Of a DNA stretch of 32,254 nt, positions 6,782-16,500 are shown one piece after another; within the stretch, counting starts at the first letter, position 1, and each line of letters opens with the position of its first letter. The stretch is from positions 1 through 32,254 of the forward strand of contig JASJBO010000005.1 in NCBI GenBank assembly GCA_030066475.1, written 5' to 3'. Both the position numbers and the translations under genes were made by a program. The DNA is from Myxococcota bacterium (GTDB lineage Bacteria; Myxococcota_A; UBA9160; PR03). The notes under the pieces were generated by a model. It saw only the letters and a list, made by a program, of their open reading frames with translations, made no database searches and was not told the origin of the DNA.

Positions 6782-8239
6782 CTAGACGGTAGCGCTGAAG
6801 ACCGGGCGGTCTCCCTCCAGCTGGCGCGGCAGGTAGGCGTCGAACACCGCGGCGACCGGGCGCACCAGCAGGCGTCCCAGGCCGGTGAGCCGGAGGCTGC
6901 CGTCGGCGGCCACGTCGACCAGGCCGTCCTCGGCGAGCGGCTCGAGGCGCTGCAGCTCGTCGGCGTAGCGGGCGGCGAGCCGGCCGCCGAACGCGGCCCG
7001 GTACTCGTCGGCCTCGACGCCGCCCAGGCACATGAGGCGCGCGATCAGCCAGCGCCGCTCGCGGTCGTCGGCAGAGAGGGCGTGGCCGCGCACCGTGGCC
7101 GGCGCCCCGGCGCGCACCGCCGCCTCCCAGGCGCCCAGGTCGCGCTCGGACTGGGCGTAGCTGCTCGGCAGCTCGCTGATCGCGCTGGGCCCGACGCCGA
7201 GCAGCGTCGTGCCGGCGCGCGTGGTGTAGCCCATGAAGTTGCGGCGCAGCGTGCGATCGCGCAGCGCGCGCGCCAGCGGATCGTCGGGCAGCGCGAAGTG
7301 GTCCATGCCGATGTAGACGTAGCCGGCGGCCAGGAAGCGCTCGATCGCCCCGACCAGGATCCGCAAGCGCACGCCCGGCGCCGGCAGGTCGCCCCGCTCG
7401 AAGCCCCGCTGCTGCTTCGCCACCCAGGTGACGTGCGCGTAGCCGTAGAGGGCCACGCGCTCCGGCCGGATCGCGAGCACCGCATCGAGAGTGCGCTCGA
7501 AGGTGGCCGGCGTCTGGTACGGGAGCCCGTAGATCAGATCGAGGTTCACGCCCTCGAAGCCGCACGCGCGCGCGCGCTCCACCAGGCCCGCGGTCTGCTC
7601 GACCGACTGCTCGCGGTGGATCGCCTGCTGCACGCGCGGGTCGAAGTCCTGCACGCCCAGCGAGAGGCGCTCGAAGCCGCACGCGCGCAGGCTCTCGACG
7701 TGCGCGTCGCTAGTGACACGCGGATCGGCCTCGATCGAGATCTCGGCGTCCGGCGCCAGCGGAAACGCGTCGTCGATCGCCGCGAAGAGGCGGCGGATCT
7801 GCGCCGGCTCGAGGTGCGTCGGCGTGCCCCCGCCCCAGTGGAGCTGTACCGCGCGCGGCGGGGCGGGCCAGGCCTCGCGCAGCGCGGCGCACTCGCGCTC
7901 GATCGCCTCGAGGTAGCGCTCGGGCAGCTCGGGGCGCTGCGTGATGACCCGGTTGCAGGCGCAGAAGTGGCACAGCGTGCGACAGAACGGGACGTGGGCG
8001 TAGAGCGACAGCGCCGCCGACTCGTCGCCCGCGGCGCACGCCAGATCGCGGCGGAAGGCGTCGACGCCGTAGTCCGCGCTCCAGGTGGGCGCGGTCGGAT
8101 AGCTGGTGTAGCGGGGCGCCGCCGCGCCGTAGCGCGCGATCAGCGCCTCGACGCGCTGCCAGTCGATGTCGCCCTCAACGTCGAAGAGCCCGCCGGGCTC
8201 GTCGAAGGGCGCGCCGGGCTCGGGCGCGTTGCGGTCCAT
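6782..8239 (-). CDS. hemN: Oxygen-independent coproporphyrinogen III dehydrogenase (radical SAM)
   Basis: This 485-residue enzyme decarboxylates the two propionates of coproporphyrinogen III without O2, giving protoporphyrinogen IX for heme synthesis. The cluster motif CRTLCHFCAC (C86, C90, C93, C95) includes the fourth cysteine that separates true HemN from the heme chaperone HemW. Also seen are YTSYPTAPTW near the N-terminus, HWGGGTPTHL for SAM binding, and GVQDFDPRVQQAIHREQ. Length is close to the E. coli enzyme (457). I chose the ATG with GGAG seven bases upstream; a GTG nine codons earlier lacks a ribosome site. It is the first gene of an operon with a hemerythrin-like protein, which suits low-oxygen expression. 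Confidence 0.95.
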   Translation of the reverse strand: MDRNAPEPGAPFDEPGGLFDVEGDIDWQRVEALIARYGAAAPRYTSYPTAPTWSADYGVDAFRRDLACAAGDESAALSLYAHVPFCRTLCHFCACNRVITQRPELPERYLEAIERECAALREAWPAPPRAVQLHWGGGTPTHLEPAQIRRLFAAIDDAFPLAPDAEISIEADPRVTSDAHVESLRACGFERLSLGVQDFDPRVQQAIHREQSVEQTAGLVERARACGFEGVNLDLIYGLPYQTPATFERTLDAVLAIRPERVALYGYAHVTWVAKQQRGFERGDLPAPGVRLRILVGAIERFLAAGYVYIGMDHFALPDDPLARALRDRTLRRNFMGYTTRAGTTLLGVGPSAISELPSSYAQSERDLGAWEAAVRAGAPATVRGHALSADDRERRWLIARLMCLGGVEADEYRAAFGGRLAARYADELQRLEPLAEDGLVDVAADGSLRLTGLGRLLVRPVAAVFDAYLPRQLEGDRPVFSATV

Positions 8240-8542
8240 GGCCGTCTCCGTGGCATCTGGCGACACTGCCGTGCGATCGATCGGGGCCGAACGTCCCAGA
8301 TCCGGGCGGGGCCGGCAAGCACGCCGCGCACCGGCCCCGGCATCGGGATTGCAATCCCCGGACCGCGGAGGGCGCAGCCGAGGCCGGCGCGGGAGATGCG
8401 GCGCCGCGCTCGTCGTTCATCGCGGGTCGAGCGGAGCCGTCGGGGTCGACGGGGGTCCGGCTCGACCCCGCGGGTGAGGCGGGCCGGGGGGGTGCCGCCC
8501 CGGAACGGGCTGGCCTCGGCGGCCCTCCCTTCACGACGCGAC
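8240..8542. other. 303-base intergenic stretch upstream of hemN
   Basis: No credible gene is seen here. It is the hemN leader/promoter region and the 3' flank of the alpha/beta hydrolase gene. Three inverted repeats stand out: 9-base arms at 8307-8315 and 8331-8339 (15-base loop), a perfect palindrome at 8345-8358, and 8-base arms at 8442-8449 and 8462-8469. None is followed by a T-run on either strand, so intrinsic termination is not supported. Confidence 0.6.
8345..8358. repeat. Perfect 14-base palindrome, possible operator upstream of hemN
   Basis: GGGATTGCAATCCC is a perfect palindrome centred about 112 bases upstream of the hemN ATG, in otherwise GC-rich DNA. The AT-containing core and perfect symmetry suggest a site for a dimeric regulator. 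I do not recognise it as an FNR (TTGAT-N4-ATCAA), Fur or HcrA-type box. Confidence 0.4.
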
Positions 8543-9562
8543 TCAGGCGGCTCGGACGGCGTCGGGCTTGTGCGCGTCGAGCCACTCGGTCACGAGCGGA
8601 AAGATCTCGTCCGGCGCGTGCTTGCCGAGCACGAGGTCCACGTGGCTGTACTCGTGCTCGAGTCCCGACGCGTGGCCCGCCACGTAGAGCGTCTTGTCGC
8701 GCGACCCGAGCCGGTCGACCAGGCGCTGGATGTCCGTGGGTGGCGTCAGCCGATCGCGGCTCCCGGCGATGGCGAGCACCGGCACGTCGATCCGTTCGAG
8801 CTGCTCGCCGAAGGTGAACATCCGGTAGCGGTCGGTCATGGCCTTGGTCTCGTACCAGCGTGCGAACTCCATCAGCAGCGAGCGCGGCATGTCCTCGACG
8901 CCGCGGCGCATCATGAAGCGCACCACGTCGAGATCGAGGTTGTCGGGGTGCCAGGTCCAGTCGCGCACGGGGCCCTGGAAGAGCGTCGCGATCCAGCCCG
9001 CCAGCGGCGCGCCCGCCCAGGCGAGCCAGCCCGTCGGCAGTCGCGCGGGCGCCAGCCGCAGCAGGCGCCGCAGCGCGATCCAGCGGTCGATGGCCTCGTG
9101 GCCGATGTCGGTCATGCCGGGCGAGCCGAGCGTCACCACGCCGGCGAACGCGCGCGCGGCGGGGGTGATCAGCGCCCCGTAGGCAACCATGCCGCCCAGC
9201 GAGTGCCCGACCCAGAGCACCTGCTCCTGGCCGGTGAGGTCGCGCACCAGCTGGAGCGCGGCCGGCACGTCGTGGTGCACGTAGTCCTCGAAGGTCCAGC
9301 GGTAGGGGACCGGGGGCATTCGGAGGCGCCGGTGCGAGTGGCCGGCGCCGCGCAGCTCGAGCCCCCAGACGTCGTAGCCGGCCGCGTTCAGGTAGCGCGC
9401 CAGGCTGCTGCGCCCGGGTCCGTCCATGTTGAAGCGGTTCGAGCCCATCCCGTGGCAGAGCAGGGCGGGTGTCGCGTGTCCGCCGCGCTGCGGCGGGTGG
9501 TGGTGCAGGGCGATGCGCCAGCCATCGCGGGTGTAGGCGAAGTGTCGAGTCGGCTCGGTCAC
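8543..9562 (-). CDS. Alpha/beta hydrolase, lipase/esterase-like
   Basis: This 339-residue single-domain hydrolase has the oxyanion motif LLCHGMGSNRFNMDGPG (34-50), the nucleophile elbow GHSLGG with S121, a probable acid in AGSRDRLTPP, and the catalytic His in the YSHVDLVLGKHAPDEIFP region. There is no signal peptide, so it is cytoplasmic. HGMGSNRFN and the closing KHAPDEIFPLVTEWLD resemble the lysosomal-acid-lipase/PHA-synthase-like branch. The substrate is unknown. It starts at GTG and is divergent from moxR across a 134-base gap. It is separated from hemN by 303 bases, so probably a single-gene unit. Confidence 0.85.
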   Translation of the reverse strand: MTEPTRHFAYTRDGWRIALHHHPPQRGGHATPALLCHGMGSNRFNMDGPGRSSLARYLNAAGYDVWGLELRGAGHSHRRLRMPPVPYRWTFEDYVHHDVPAALQLVRDLTGQEQVLWVGHSLGGMVAYGALITPAARAFAGVVTLGSPGMTDIGHEAIDRWIALRRLLRLAPARLPTGWLAWAGAPLAGWIATLFQGPVRDWTWHPDNLDLDVVRFMMRRGVEDMPRSLLMEFARWYETKAMTDRYRMFTFGEQLERIDVPVLAIAGSRDRLTPPTDIQRLVDRLGSRDKTLYVAGHASGLEHEYSHVDLVLGKHAPDEIFPLVTEWLDAHKPDAVRAA

Positions 9563-9696
9563 GGCAGCGTCCCCCGGGTCCGTCGCTCTGGGTACCAGAT
9601 CGGCGTCCCGCTGCCCAACTGCAGCAGGTGGGGCGCAACGCCACGGTTTCGCAGCGCTTTGCTAGGCTGCCGGGCTTCGCGATCGAGGGGGGAGGC

Positions 9697-10677
<981 letters not shown>

Positions 10678-10687
10678 GGCACCCGCC

Positions 10688-11578
10688 ATGCTGGCTCGCG
10701 AGATCCTGCGTCGCGTGCGCGAGATCCAGGTGCGCACCGGCCGCCAGGTCGCCGACGTGCTCGGCGGCGAGTACGTCTCGGTGTTCCGCGGCCGCGGGAT
10801 CGAGTTCGACGAGGTGCGCCCCTACCTGCCCGGCGACGACGTCCGCACCATCGACTGGAACGTGACGGCGCGCACGGGCGCGCCCTACGTCAAGCGCTAC
10901 GTGGAGGAGCGGCAGCTCACCCTGATGCTGATGGCCGACGTGTCGGCGTCGGAGGAGTTCGGCTCGGGCTCCCGCTCCAAGCGCGAGGCGGCGGCGGAGT
11001 TCTGCGCGCTGCTCGCGTTCTCGGCGATCCGCCACGACGACAAGGTGGGACTCACCCTGTTCCACGACGGCATCGAGCAGTACATCCCGCCCCGCAAGGG
11101 GCAGAAGCACGCGCTGCGCGTGGTGCGCGAGGTGCTCGCCCACGAGCCCACCACGACGCGCAAGCCCGGCACCCACCTGGCCGGTGCGCTCGAGTTCCTG
11201 CTGTCGGTGACGAAGCGCAAGTCGGTCTGCTTCCTGGTGAGCGACTTCCTCGACGAGGGCTGGCACGACGCGCTGCTCGCCGCCAACCGCAAGCACGACG
11301 TGATCCCGGTGCTGATCACCGATCCGCGCGAGCTCGAGATCCCGCCGGTGGGGCTGCTCACGCTCGAGGACGCCGAGACCGGGGAGGTGCGCGTGATCGA
11401 CGCCAGCTCCGCGGCCTTCCGGCGCGAGCACGCACGCCAGGCGGCCGAGCGGGTCGACGCGCTGCGGCGGCGCTTCCACCGCGCCGGGATCGACTTCATC
11501 CACGTCGATGCAGCTGCTTCGGTGGTGGAGCCGCTGGTGCGCTTCTTCCGGATGCGCGAGCGGAGGATGCGGCGGTGA
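10688..11578 (+). CDS. DUF58-domain protein of the MoxR/Bat operon
   Basis: This 296-residue cytoplasmic protein has the DUF58 signature RGIEFDEVRPYLPGDDVRTIDWNVTAR (about 36-62), followed by a VWA-like fold beginning LMLMADVSASEEFGS. The MIDAS-like motif is D-x-S-x-S-like but imperfect, which is common in DUF58. It is almost always encoded next to moxR and is thought to be a MoxR client or adaptor. ATG lies 10 bases after moxR; its stop overlaps the next GTG as GTGA. Confidence 0.93.
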   Translation: MLAREILRRVREIQVRTGRQVADVLGGEYVSVFRGRGIEFDEVRPYLPGDDVRTIDWNVTARTGAPYVKRYVEERQLTLMLMADVSASEEFGSGSRSKREAAAEFCALLAFSAIRHDDKVGLTLFHDGIEQYIPPRKGQKHALRVVREVLAHEPTTTRKPGTHLAGALEFLLSVTKRKSVCFLVSDFLDEGWHDALLAANRKHDVIPVLITDPRELEIPPVGLLTLEDAETGEVRVIDASSAAFRREHARQAAERVDALRRRFHRAGIDFIHVDAAASVVEPLVRFFRMRERRMRR

Positions 11579-12549
11579 GTCGCGCGCCGGAGCTGCTCGC
11601 GGGGCTGGTGCTGGGAGTCGCCGCGAGCGCCGGGACGGCGCTCGCCGCGGAGCCGCTCGAGCGCACCACCACGCGCGGTCCGGTGACGGCCACGGTCCGG
11701 CTCAGCCCCGCCGAGCCGCTGATCGGCGACGCCCTGGTGCTCGAGCTCGAGGTGGTGGCCGCCCCCGAGGTGGAGCTGCTGCTCCCCGAGTTCGGCGAGG
11801 CGCTCGACGAGTTCGCGATCGTGGATTTCGCGCCGTTCGAGGGGCTCGACGACCAGGGCCGCAGCGTCGCCGTGCAGCGCTACACGCTCCAGGCGGCCCG
11901 CTCCGGGCCGCAGCGCCTGCCGCCGCTGCTGATCGAGTTCGTCGACCGGCGGCCGGACCAGACGCCGGCGCCCGAGGACGCGGACGCCTACGAGCTGCTG
12001 ACGGAGCGGCTCGATTTCGAGGTGAGGTCGGTGCTGCCCGAGGACGCGGCGGTGGCGCTGCGCCCGCCGGCCGGGGCGCTCGAGCCGCGCGGCGCTGGGC
12101 GGGGCTGGCTGTGGGCGGGGCTGGCCGGCGTGCTGGCGCTCGGCGCGGGCGCCCTCGCCTGGCGCGCGGCGTTGGCCCGGCGCGCGCGCGCGGCGCGGCG
12201 CAGCGCCTACGACCTGGCCGTCGAGCGCCTCGAGCAGCTCGTGGCGGGAGCGCGCGACGACGTCGACGCGTTCTACGTGGAGCTGTCCGACATCGTGCGG
12301 CGCTATCTCGAGGCGCGCTTCGAGCTGCGCTCGCCGGAGCTGACCACGGAGGAGTTCCTCGACGTGATGGCGGGCTCGCGCGATCTCGACGAGGCCCAGA
12401 AGGCGCAGCTGCGCGAGTTCCTGAGCGGCGCGGATCTCGTCAAGTTCGCGCAGCACGTCCCGGGTCCCGAGGCGATCGACGGGGCGGTCGCGGGCGCGCG
12501 CAGCTTCCTGGACCAGACGCGCCCCGCGCCGGAGGCGGCGCGTGCCTGA
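11575..12549 (+). CDS. Short BatD-like membrane protein
   Basis: This 324-residue protein has a signal peptide (about 1-25, ending TALA before AEPL), a periplasmic beta-rich region (30-165), one membrane helix at about 173-193 (GWLWAGLAGVLALGAGALAW), and a cytoplasmic helical tail with FYVELSDIVRRYLEARFEL. This position between DUF58 and the first VWA gene is usual for the short BatD-like/DUF4381-type partner in Bat operons. It starts with GTG overlapping the DUF58 stop and overlaps batA by 8 bases. Exact function in the complex is unknown. Confidence 0.82.
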   Translation: MSRAPELLAGLVLGVAASAGTALAAEPLERTTTRGPVTATVRLSPAEPLIGDALVLELEVVAAPEVELLLPEFGEALDEFAIVDFAPFEGLDDQGRSVAVQRYTLQAARSGPQRLPPLLIEFVDRRPDQTPAPEDADAYELLTERLDFEVRSVLPEDAAVALRPPAGALEPRGAGRGWLWAGLAGVLALGAGALAWRAALARRARAARRSAYDLAVERLEQLVAGARDDVDAFYVELSDIVRRYLEARFELRSPELTTEEFLDVMAGSRDLDEAQKAQLREFLSGADLVKFAQHVPGPEAIDGAVAGARSFLDQTRPAPEAARA

Positions 12550-13561
12550 CCTGGAGCTGCGCGATCCCATCTTCCTGCTGGCCGGCGTGCTGGCCCCGCT
12601 CGTCATCTGGCTCGCTGCGCGCGCCCCGGCGCGCGTCGGCTACTCGAGCACTGCGCTGGTGAGCGGCGCGCCCCGCTCGTGGCGCGCGCGCCTGGCGACC
12701 CTGCCCGCGTTCCTGCTCGGGCTCGCGGCGCTCGCGCTGGCGGTGGCGATGGCGGGGCCGCGCACCGGCGACGCCACCAGCGTGGTGCGCCGCGAGGGCA
12801 TCGCGATCGTCGTGGTGGTGGACCGCTCGGGATCGATGCAGGCGCGCGACTTCGTGGCGGGCGACGCCAGCGTCGACCGGCTCGAGGCGGTGAAGCGCGT
12901 GTTCCGCGGCTTCGTCACCGGCGAAGGCGGCGGCGAGGGCCGCCCCGACGACCTGATCGGGATCGTGGCGTTCGCGCGCTATGCCGACGCCGCCTGCCCG
13001 CTGACGCTCGACCACGCCAACCTGCTCGCGATCCTCGAGCAGATCGAGATCGTGACGGAGCGCTCCGAGGACGGCACCGCGGTGGGGGAGGGCCTGGCGC
13101 TGGCGGTCGAACGGCTGCGCCGCCATCCGGCCGAGTCGAAGGTCGCGATCCTGCTGACCGACGGGGTCAGCAACGTCGGCGAGATCGAGCCGGTGCAGGC
13201 GGCCGACCTCGCGGCGGAGCACGGCATCAAGGTCTACGCGATCGGCGCCGGGCGCACCGGCTACGCGCCGATCCCGGTGGAGCGCGGCGGGCGCACCGTG
13301 CTGCGCCGCGCCTTCGTCGAGCTCGACGAGGCGACCCTGCGCCGCGTCGCCGAGCGCACCGGCGGGCGCTACTTCCACGCCAGCGACGCCGAGGCGCTCG
13401 CCGAGGTGGTGGCCGAGATCGACCGGCTCGAGCGCACCGAGATCACCGAGGTCCGCTACCTGCAGTACACCGAGCACTACGCGTCGTTCGTGCTGGGCGC
13501 GGTGATCCTGATCGTCGTCTCGGGGCTGTCGGCGGGCACGCTGCTGCGGAGGCTGCCATGA
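12542..13561 (+). CDS. batA: BatA, membrane VWA-domain protein
   Basis: This 339-residue protein has two N-terminal membrane helices (about 10-26 and 53-71), a VWA domain with an intact MIDAS DRSGS (D94, S96, S98) and LLTDGVSN, and a C-terminal helix (YASFVLGAVILIVVSGLSAG). The layout is that of BatA, which forms a membrane complex with BatB and is thought to be remodelled by MoxR. 'Aerotolerance' comes from early Bacteroides work; in other bacteria the operon has been linked to envelope stress. GTG start, 8-base overlap with the preceding gene, ATGA overlap with the next. Confidence 0.93.
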   Translation: MPDLELRDPIFLLAGVLAPLVIWLAARAPARVGYSSTALVSGAPRSWRARLATLPAFLLGLAALALAVAMAGPRTGDATSVVRREGIAIVVVVDRSGSMQARDFVAGDASVDRLEAVKRVFRGFVTGEGGGEGRPDDLIGIVAFARYADAACPLTLDHANLLAILEQIEIVTERSEDGTAVGEGLALAVERLRRHPAESKVAILLTDGVSNVGEIEPVQAADLAAEHGIKVYAIGAGRTGYAPIPVERGGRTVLRRAFVELDEATLRRVAERTGGRYFHASDAEALAEVVAEIDRLERTEITEVRYLQYTEHYASFVLGAVILIVVSGLSAGTLLRRLP

Positions 13562-16500
13562 GCGGCTTCCGCTTCGCGGAGCCGGGCTGGGTGCACGCCC
13601 TCTGGGTGGTGGTGGCCTACGCCGCGCTGCTGCTCTGGCTCGAGACGCGCGGCGGCCGGGCGCTCGACCGCTTCGTCTCGCCGGCGCTCCAGGCGCGGCT
13701 GGTGCGCCGGCCTTCGCCGCTGCGCCGCCGCCTGCGCCTCTTGCTGCTGGGGCTCTGTCTCGCGTCGCTGGTCGTCGCCCTGATGCGGCCCCAGTGGGGC
13801 TTCCGCTCGGTCTCCACGCGTCGCGTGGGTGCCCAGCTCATGATCGCGCTCGACGTCTCGCGCTCGATGCTGGCCGAGGACGTGGCGCCGAACCGGCTGG
13901 AGCGGGCGAAGGCCGAGATCCTCGACCTGCTGACCTATCTCGAAGGCGACCAGGTGGGCCTGGTGGCCTTCGCCGGGCGGGCCAGCGTGGTGAGTCCGCT
14001 GACGCCCGACTTCGGCTTCCTGCGCCTGGTGCTCGAGACGCTCGGCCCCAACAGCGCGGGGCGCGGCGGGACGCGGCTCGAGGAGCCGATCCGCAAGGCG
14101 CTCGACGGCTTCGCCGAGGACAGCGGCGTCTCGCAGGCGATCCTGCTGATCACCGACGGGGAGGACCACGACTCGTTCCCGCTCGAAGCCGCCCGCGCGG
14201 CCGCCGAGCGCGGCGTGCGCCTCGTCGCGATCGGCTTCGGCGACGAGGCGGGTGCACCGATTCCGCTCACGGATCCCCGCACGGGCGCCCGGACCCTGCT
14301 GCGCGACGCCAACGGAGCCGTCGTGCAGAGCCGACTCGACGGCGACCTGCTGCGCGAGATCGCGCTCGCCACGGGCGGCGCCTACGTGCCGGCGGGGTCG
14401 GGCGTGCTCGACCTGGAGTCGATCTACCGCGAGCACATCGAGCGCCTCACCCGGGCGCCGCAGGAGAGCAGCTCCCAGGTGGTCCGCAACGAGGGCTTCC
14501 AGTGGGCGGTGCTGCTCGCGCTGGCGTTCCTGCTGGCGAGCGCCGCGCTCACGGGCCGCGCCGAACGCGTGGAGCTCGTGCGCCGGCTGCGGCACCTGCT
14601 GCCGGGGCTGCGCGCCGGGCTGCTGGTCCTCGCCCTCGGCGTGGGCGGCGCGCCCGCGGCGCGCGCGCAGCCGGGGCCGCCCGAGGAGCCGCTGCTCGAG
14701 GAGGCGGCGGGCGCCGAGGCGGAAGTGCAGGTCGAGCCCGAGCGGGAGCCGGAGCTCGAGATTCCGGAGCCGCCGCGCGAGTCGTACAACGCCGGCCTCG
14801 AGCAGATGGCAGAGCGCGAGTGGGAGGCGGCCGAGCGGCTGCTGGCGGCGGCGCGCGGCGCGGCGCGCGACGACGGCGAGCTGCGCTACCGGGCCACCTA
14901 CAACCTGGGCTGGCTGGCCGTGCAGCGCGCCGACGAGCTGATCGAGAGCGAGCCCGACGAGGCGCTGCGCTGGCTCCACGTCGCGATCGACCGCTTCCGC
15001 GAGGCGGTGCGCGTGCGACCCGACGCGAGCGACGCGCGCCAGAACCTGGAGCTGACGCTGCGCCGCGCCCTGGTGCTCGAGGACTCGCTGGCCCAGCAGG
15101 GCGAAGCCGACCTGGCGAGCGCGCTCCAGGAGCTGGCCGACCAGCAGCGCGCGCTGCTCACCGACGCGCGCCGCAGCGTCCAGCGGCTGGCCGAGAGCAG
15201 TGATCCGAACGCCGCCGACGCGCCGGGACTGCGCGGCGAGTTCCGCTCCCTGGCGGCCCGCCAGCGCCGCATCCTCTCGGACGCCGACCGGCTCGCCGAG
15301 AGGGCGGCGCAGGAGCGCGCGACGCTCGAGGCGAAGGCGCCCGAAGAGCGCGGGCCCGAGGACGGCATGCGCAGCGCCCAGCTCGGCAACCTGCTGCACT
15401 ACCTGCACCGCGCGCGCGAGCGGCTCGGACACGCGCGTCGCGAGCTGCGGCAGCGTCGCGGCGAGCGCGGCTTCCGCCGCGCCTCGGCCGCGCTCGGCGA
15501 GCTGAAGCGCGCCCAGGACCAGCTGCGCGATCCGGTGCAGGTGCTCGATGCGCTGATCACCGACGCCACCGAGCAGGCCCGCTACACGGTGGCGCGTGCC
15601 GCGCTCGAGGGCTCGCTCCCGCTGCCCGAGGAGCGCCGCCCGGAGCCGCCTGCCTGGCTGACGCCGAAGCTGCTGCTCGAGACGCAGCAGGGGCTCGCCG
15701 AGCGCACCGGAGAGCTGCACGCGCGGCTCGAGGCCGGGCTCACGCAGGCGGGCGCGGCGAGCCAGAGCGATCCCCAGGCGGAGCGCACGCTGGCGCGCGT
15801 GCGCGAGGCGGAGCCCTTCGTGCGCAGCGGCAGCGAGGCGATGGCCGACGCCGTGGCGCCGCTCGAGGCCGGGCGCACGCCCGAGGCGCTCGAGGCCCAG
15901 CAGCAGGCGCTGCGCGCGCTGCTCGAGGCGCGCGAGCGCTTCCTCGACCTGCGCCGCCTGATCGAGTCCGCGCACGCGGCGCAGACGCAGATCGGTGCGG
16001 GCCTCGCCGTCGAGGAGGCCGCGCGCGCGGCGCGGCTGCCGCGGCTGGCCGAGGCCCAAATCGGCAACCTGGAGCGGGCCGGCCGCATCGAGCAGCAGAT
16101 CGCCGAGGAGCGCGCGACGCTCGAGGCCGGAGCCGCCGCGCCCGACGCCGATCCGCAGGCGCTCGAGGGGCAGCGCCAGCGCCTCGAGCTGGCCGACGGG
16201 CTGCTGGCCGGCGCGCAGGCTGCGATGCGCACGACGCGCGACGAGCTGGTGGCCGCGGCGGGCGAGGCGCCCGAGGGCGAGCCGGCCGAAGCGGCGCGTG
16301 AAGCCAGCGAGCGCGCCCTGGCGCGGCTCGAGGCGCTGCGCCGGCTGTTCTTCTCGGTGGTGGAGCATCTGCAGGAGCTGGCGCGACGTCAGCTCGAGCT
16401 GGGCGACGAGACCGAGGCGGCGGCGGGCGGCCAGCTCGGCGACCTGGAGGCGCTGGCCGCCGAGCTGGTCCGGCTCGGCGACGCGCAGCGCCAGCGCGCC

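Noticed and set aside
8240..8266. Longer hemN start at GTG 8266
   Set aside because: No ribosome site before it, whereas ATG 8239 has GGAG at proper spacing and begins nearer the conserved region.
8349..8364. Possible sigma-54 promoter of hemN (TTGCA with GG-N10-GC on the minus strand)
   Set aside because: The -12 half is good, but the -24 half is CGGTCCG (4 of 7), and the TTGCA belongs to a perfect palindrome that explains it better.
8442..8469. Inverted repeat GGGGTCGA/TCGACCCC downstream of the alpha/beta hydrolase as a terminator
   Set aside because: No T-run on either strand, and 8-base GC-rich repeats are expected by chance at this base composition.
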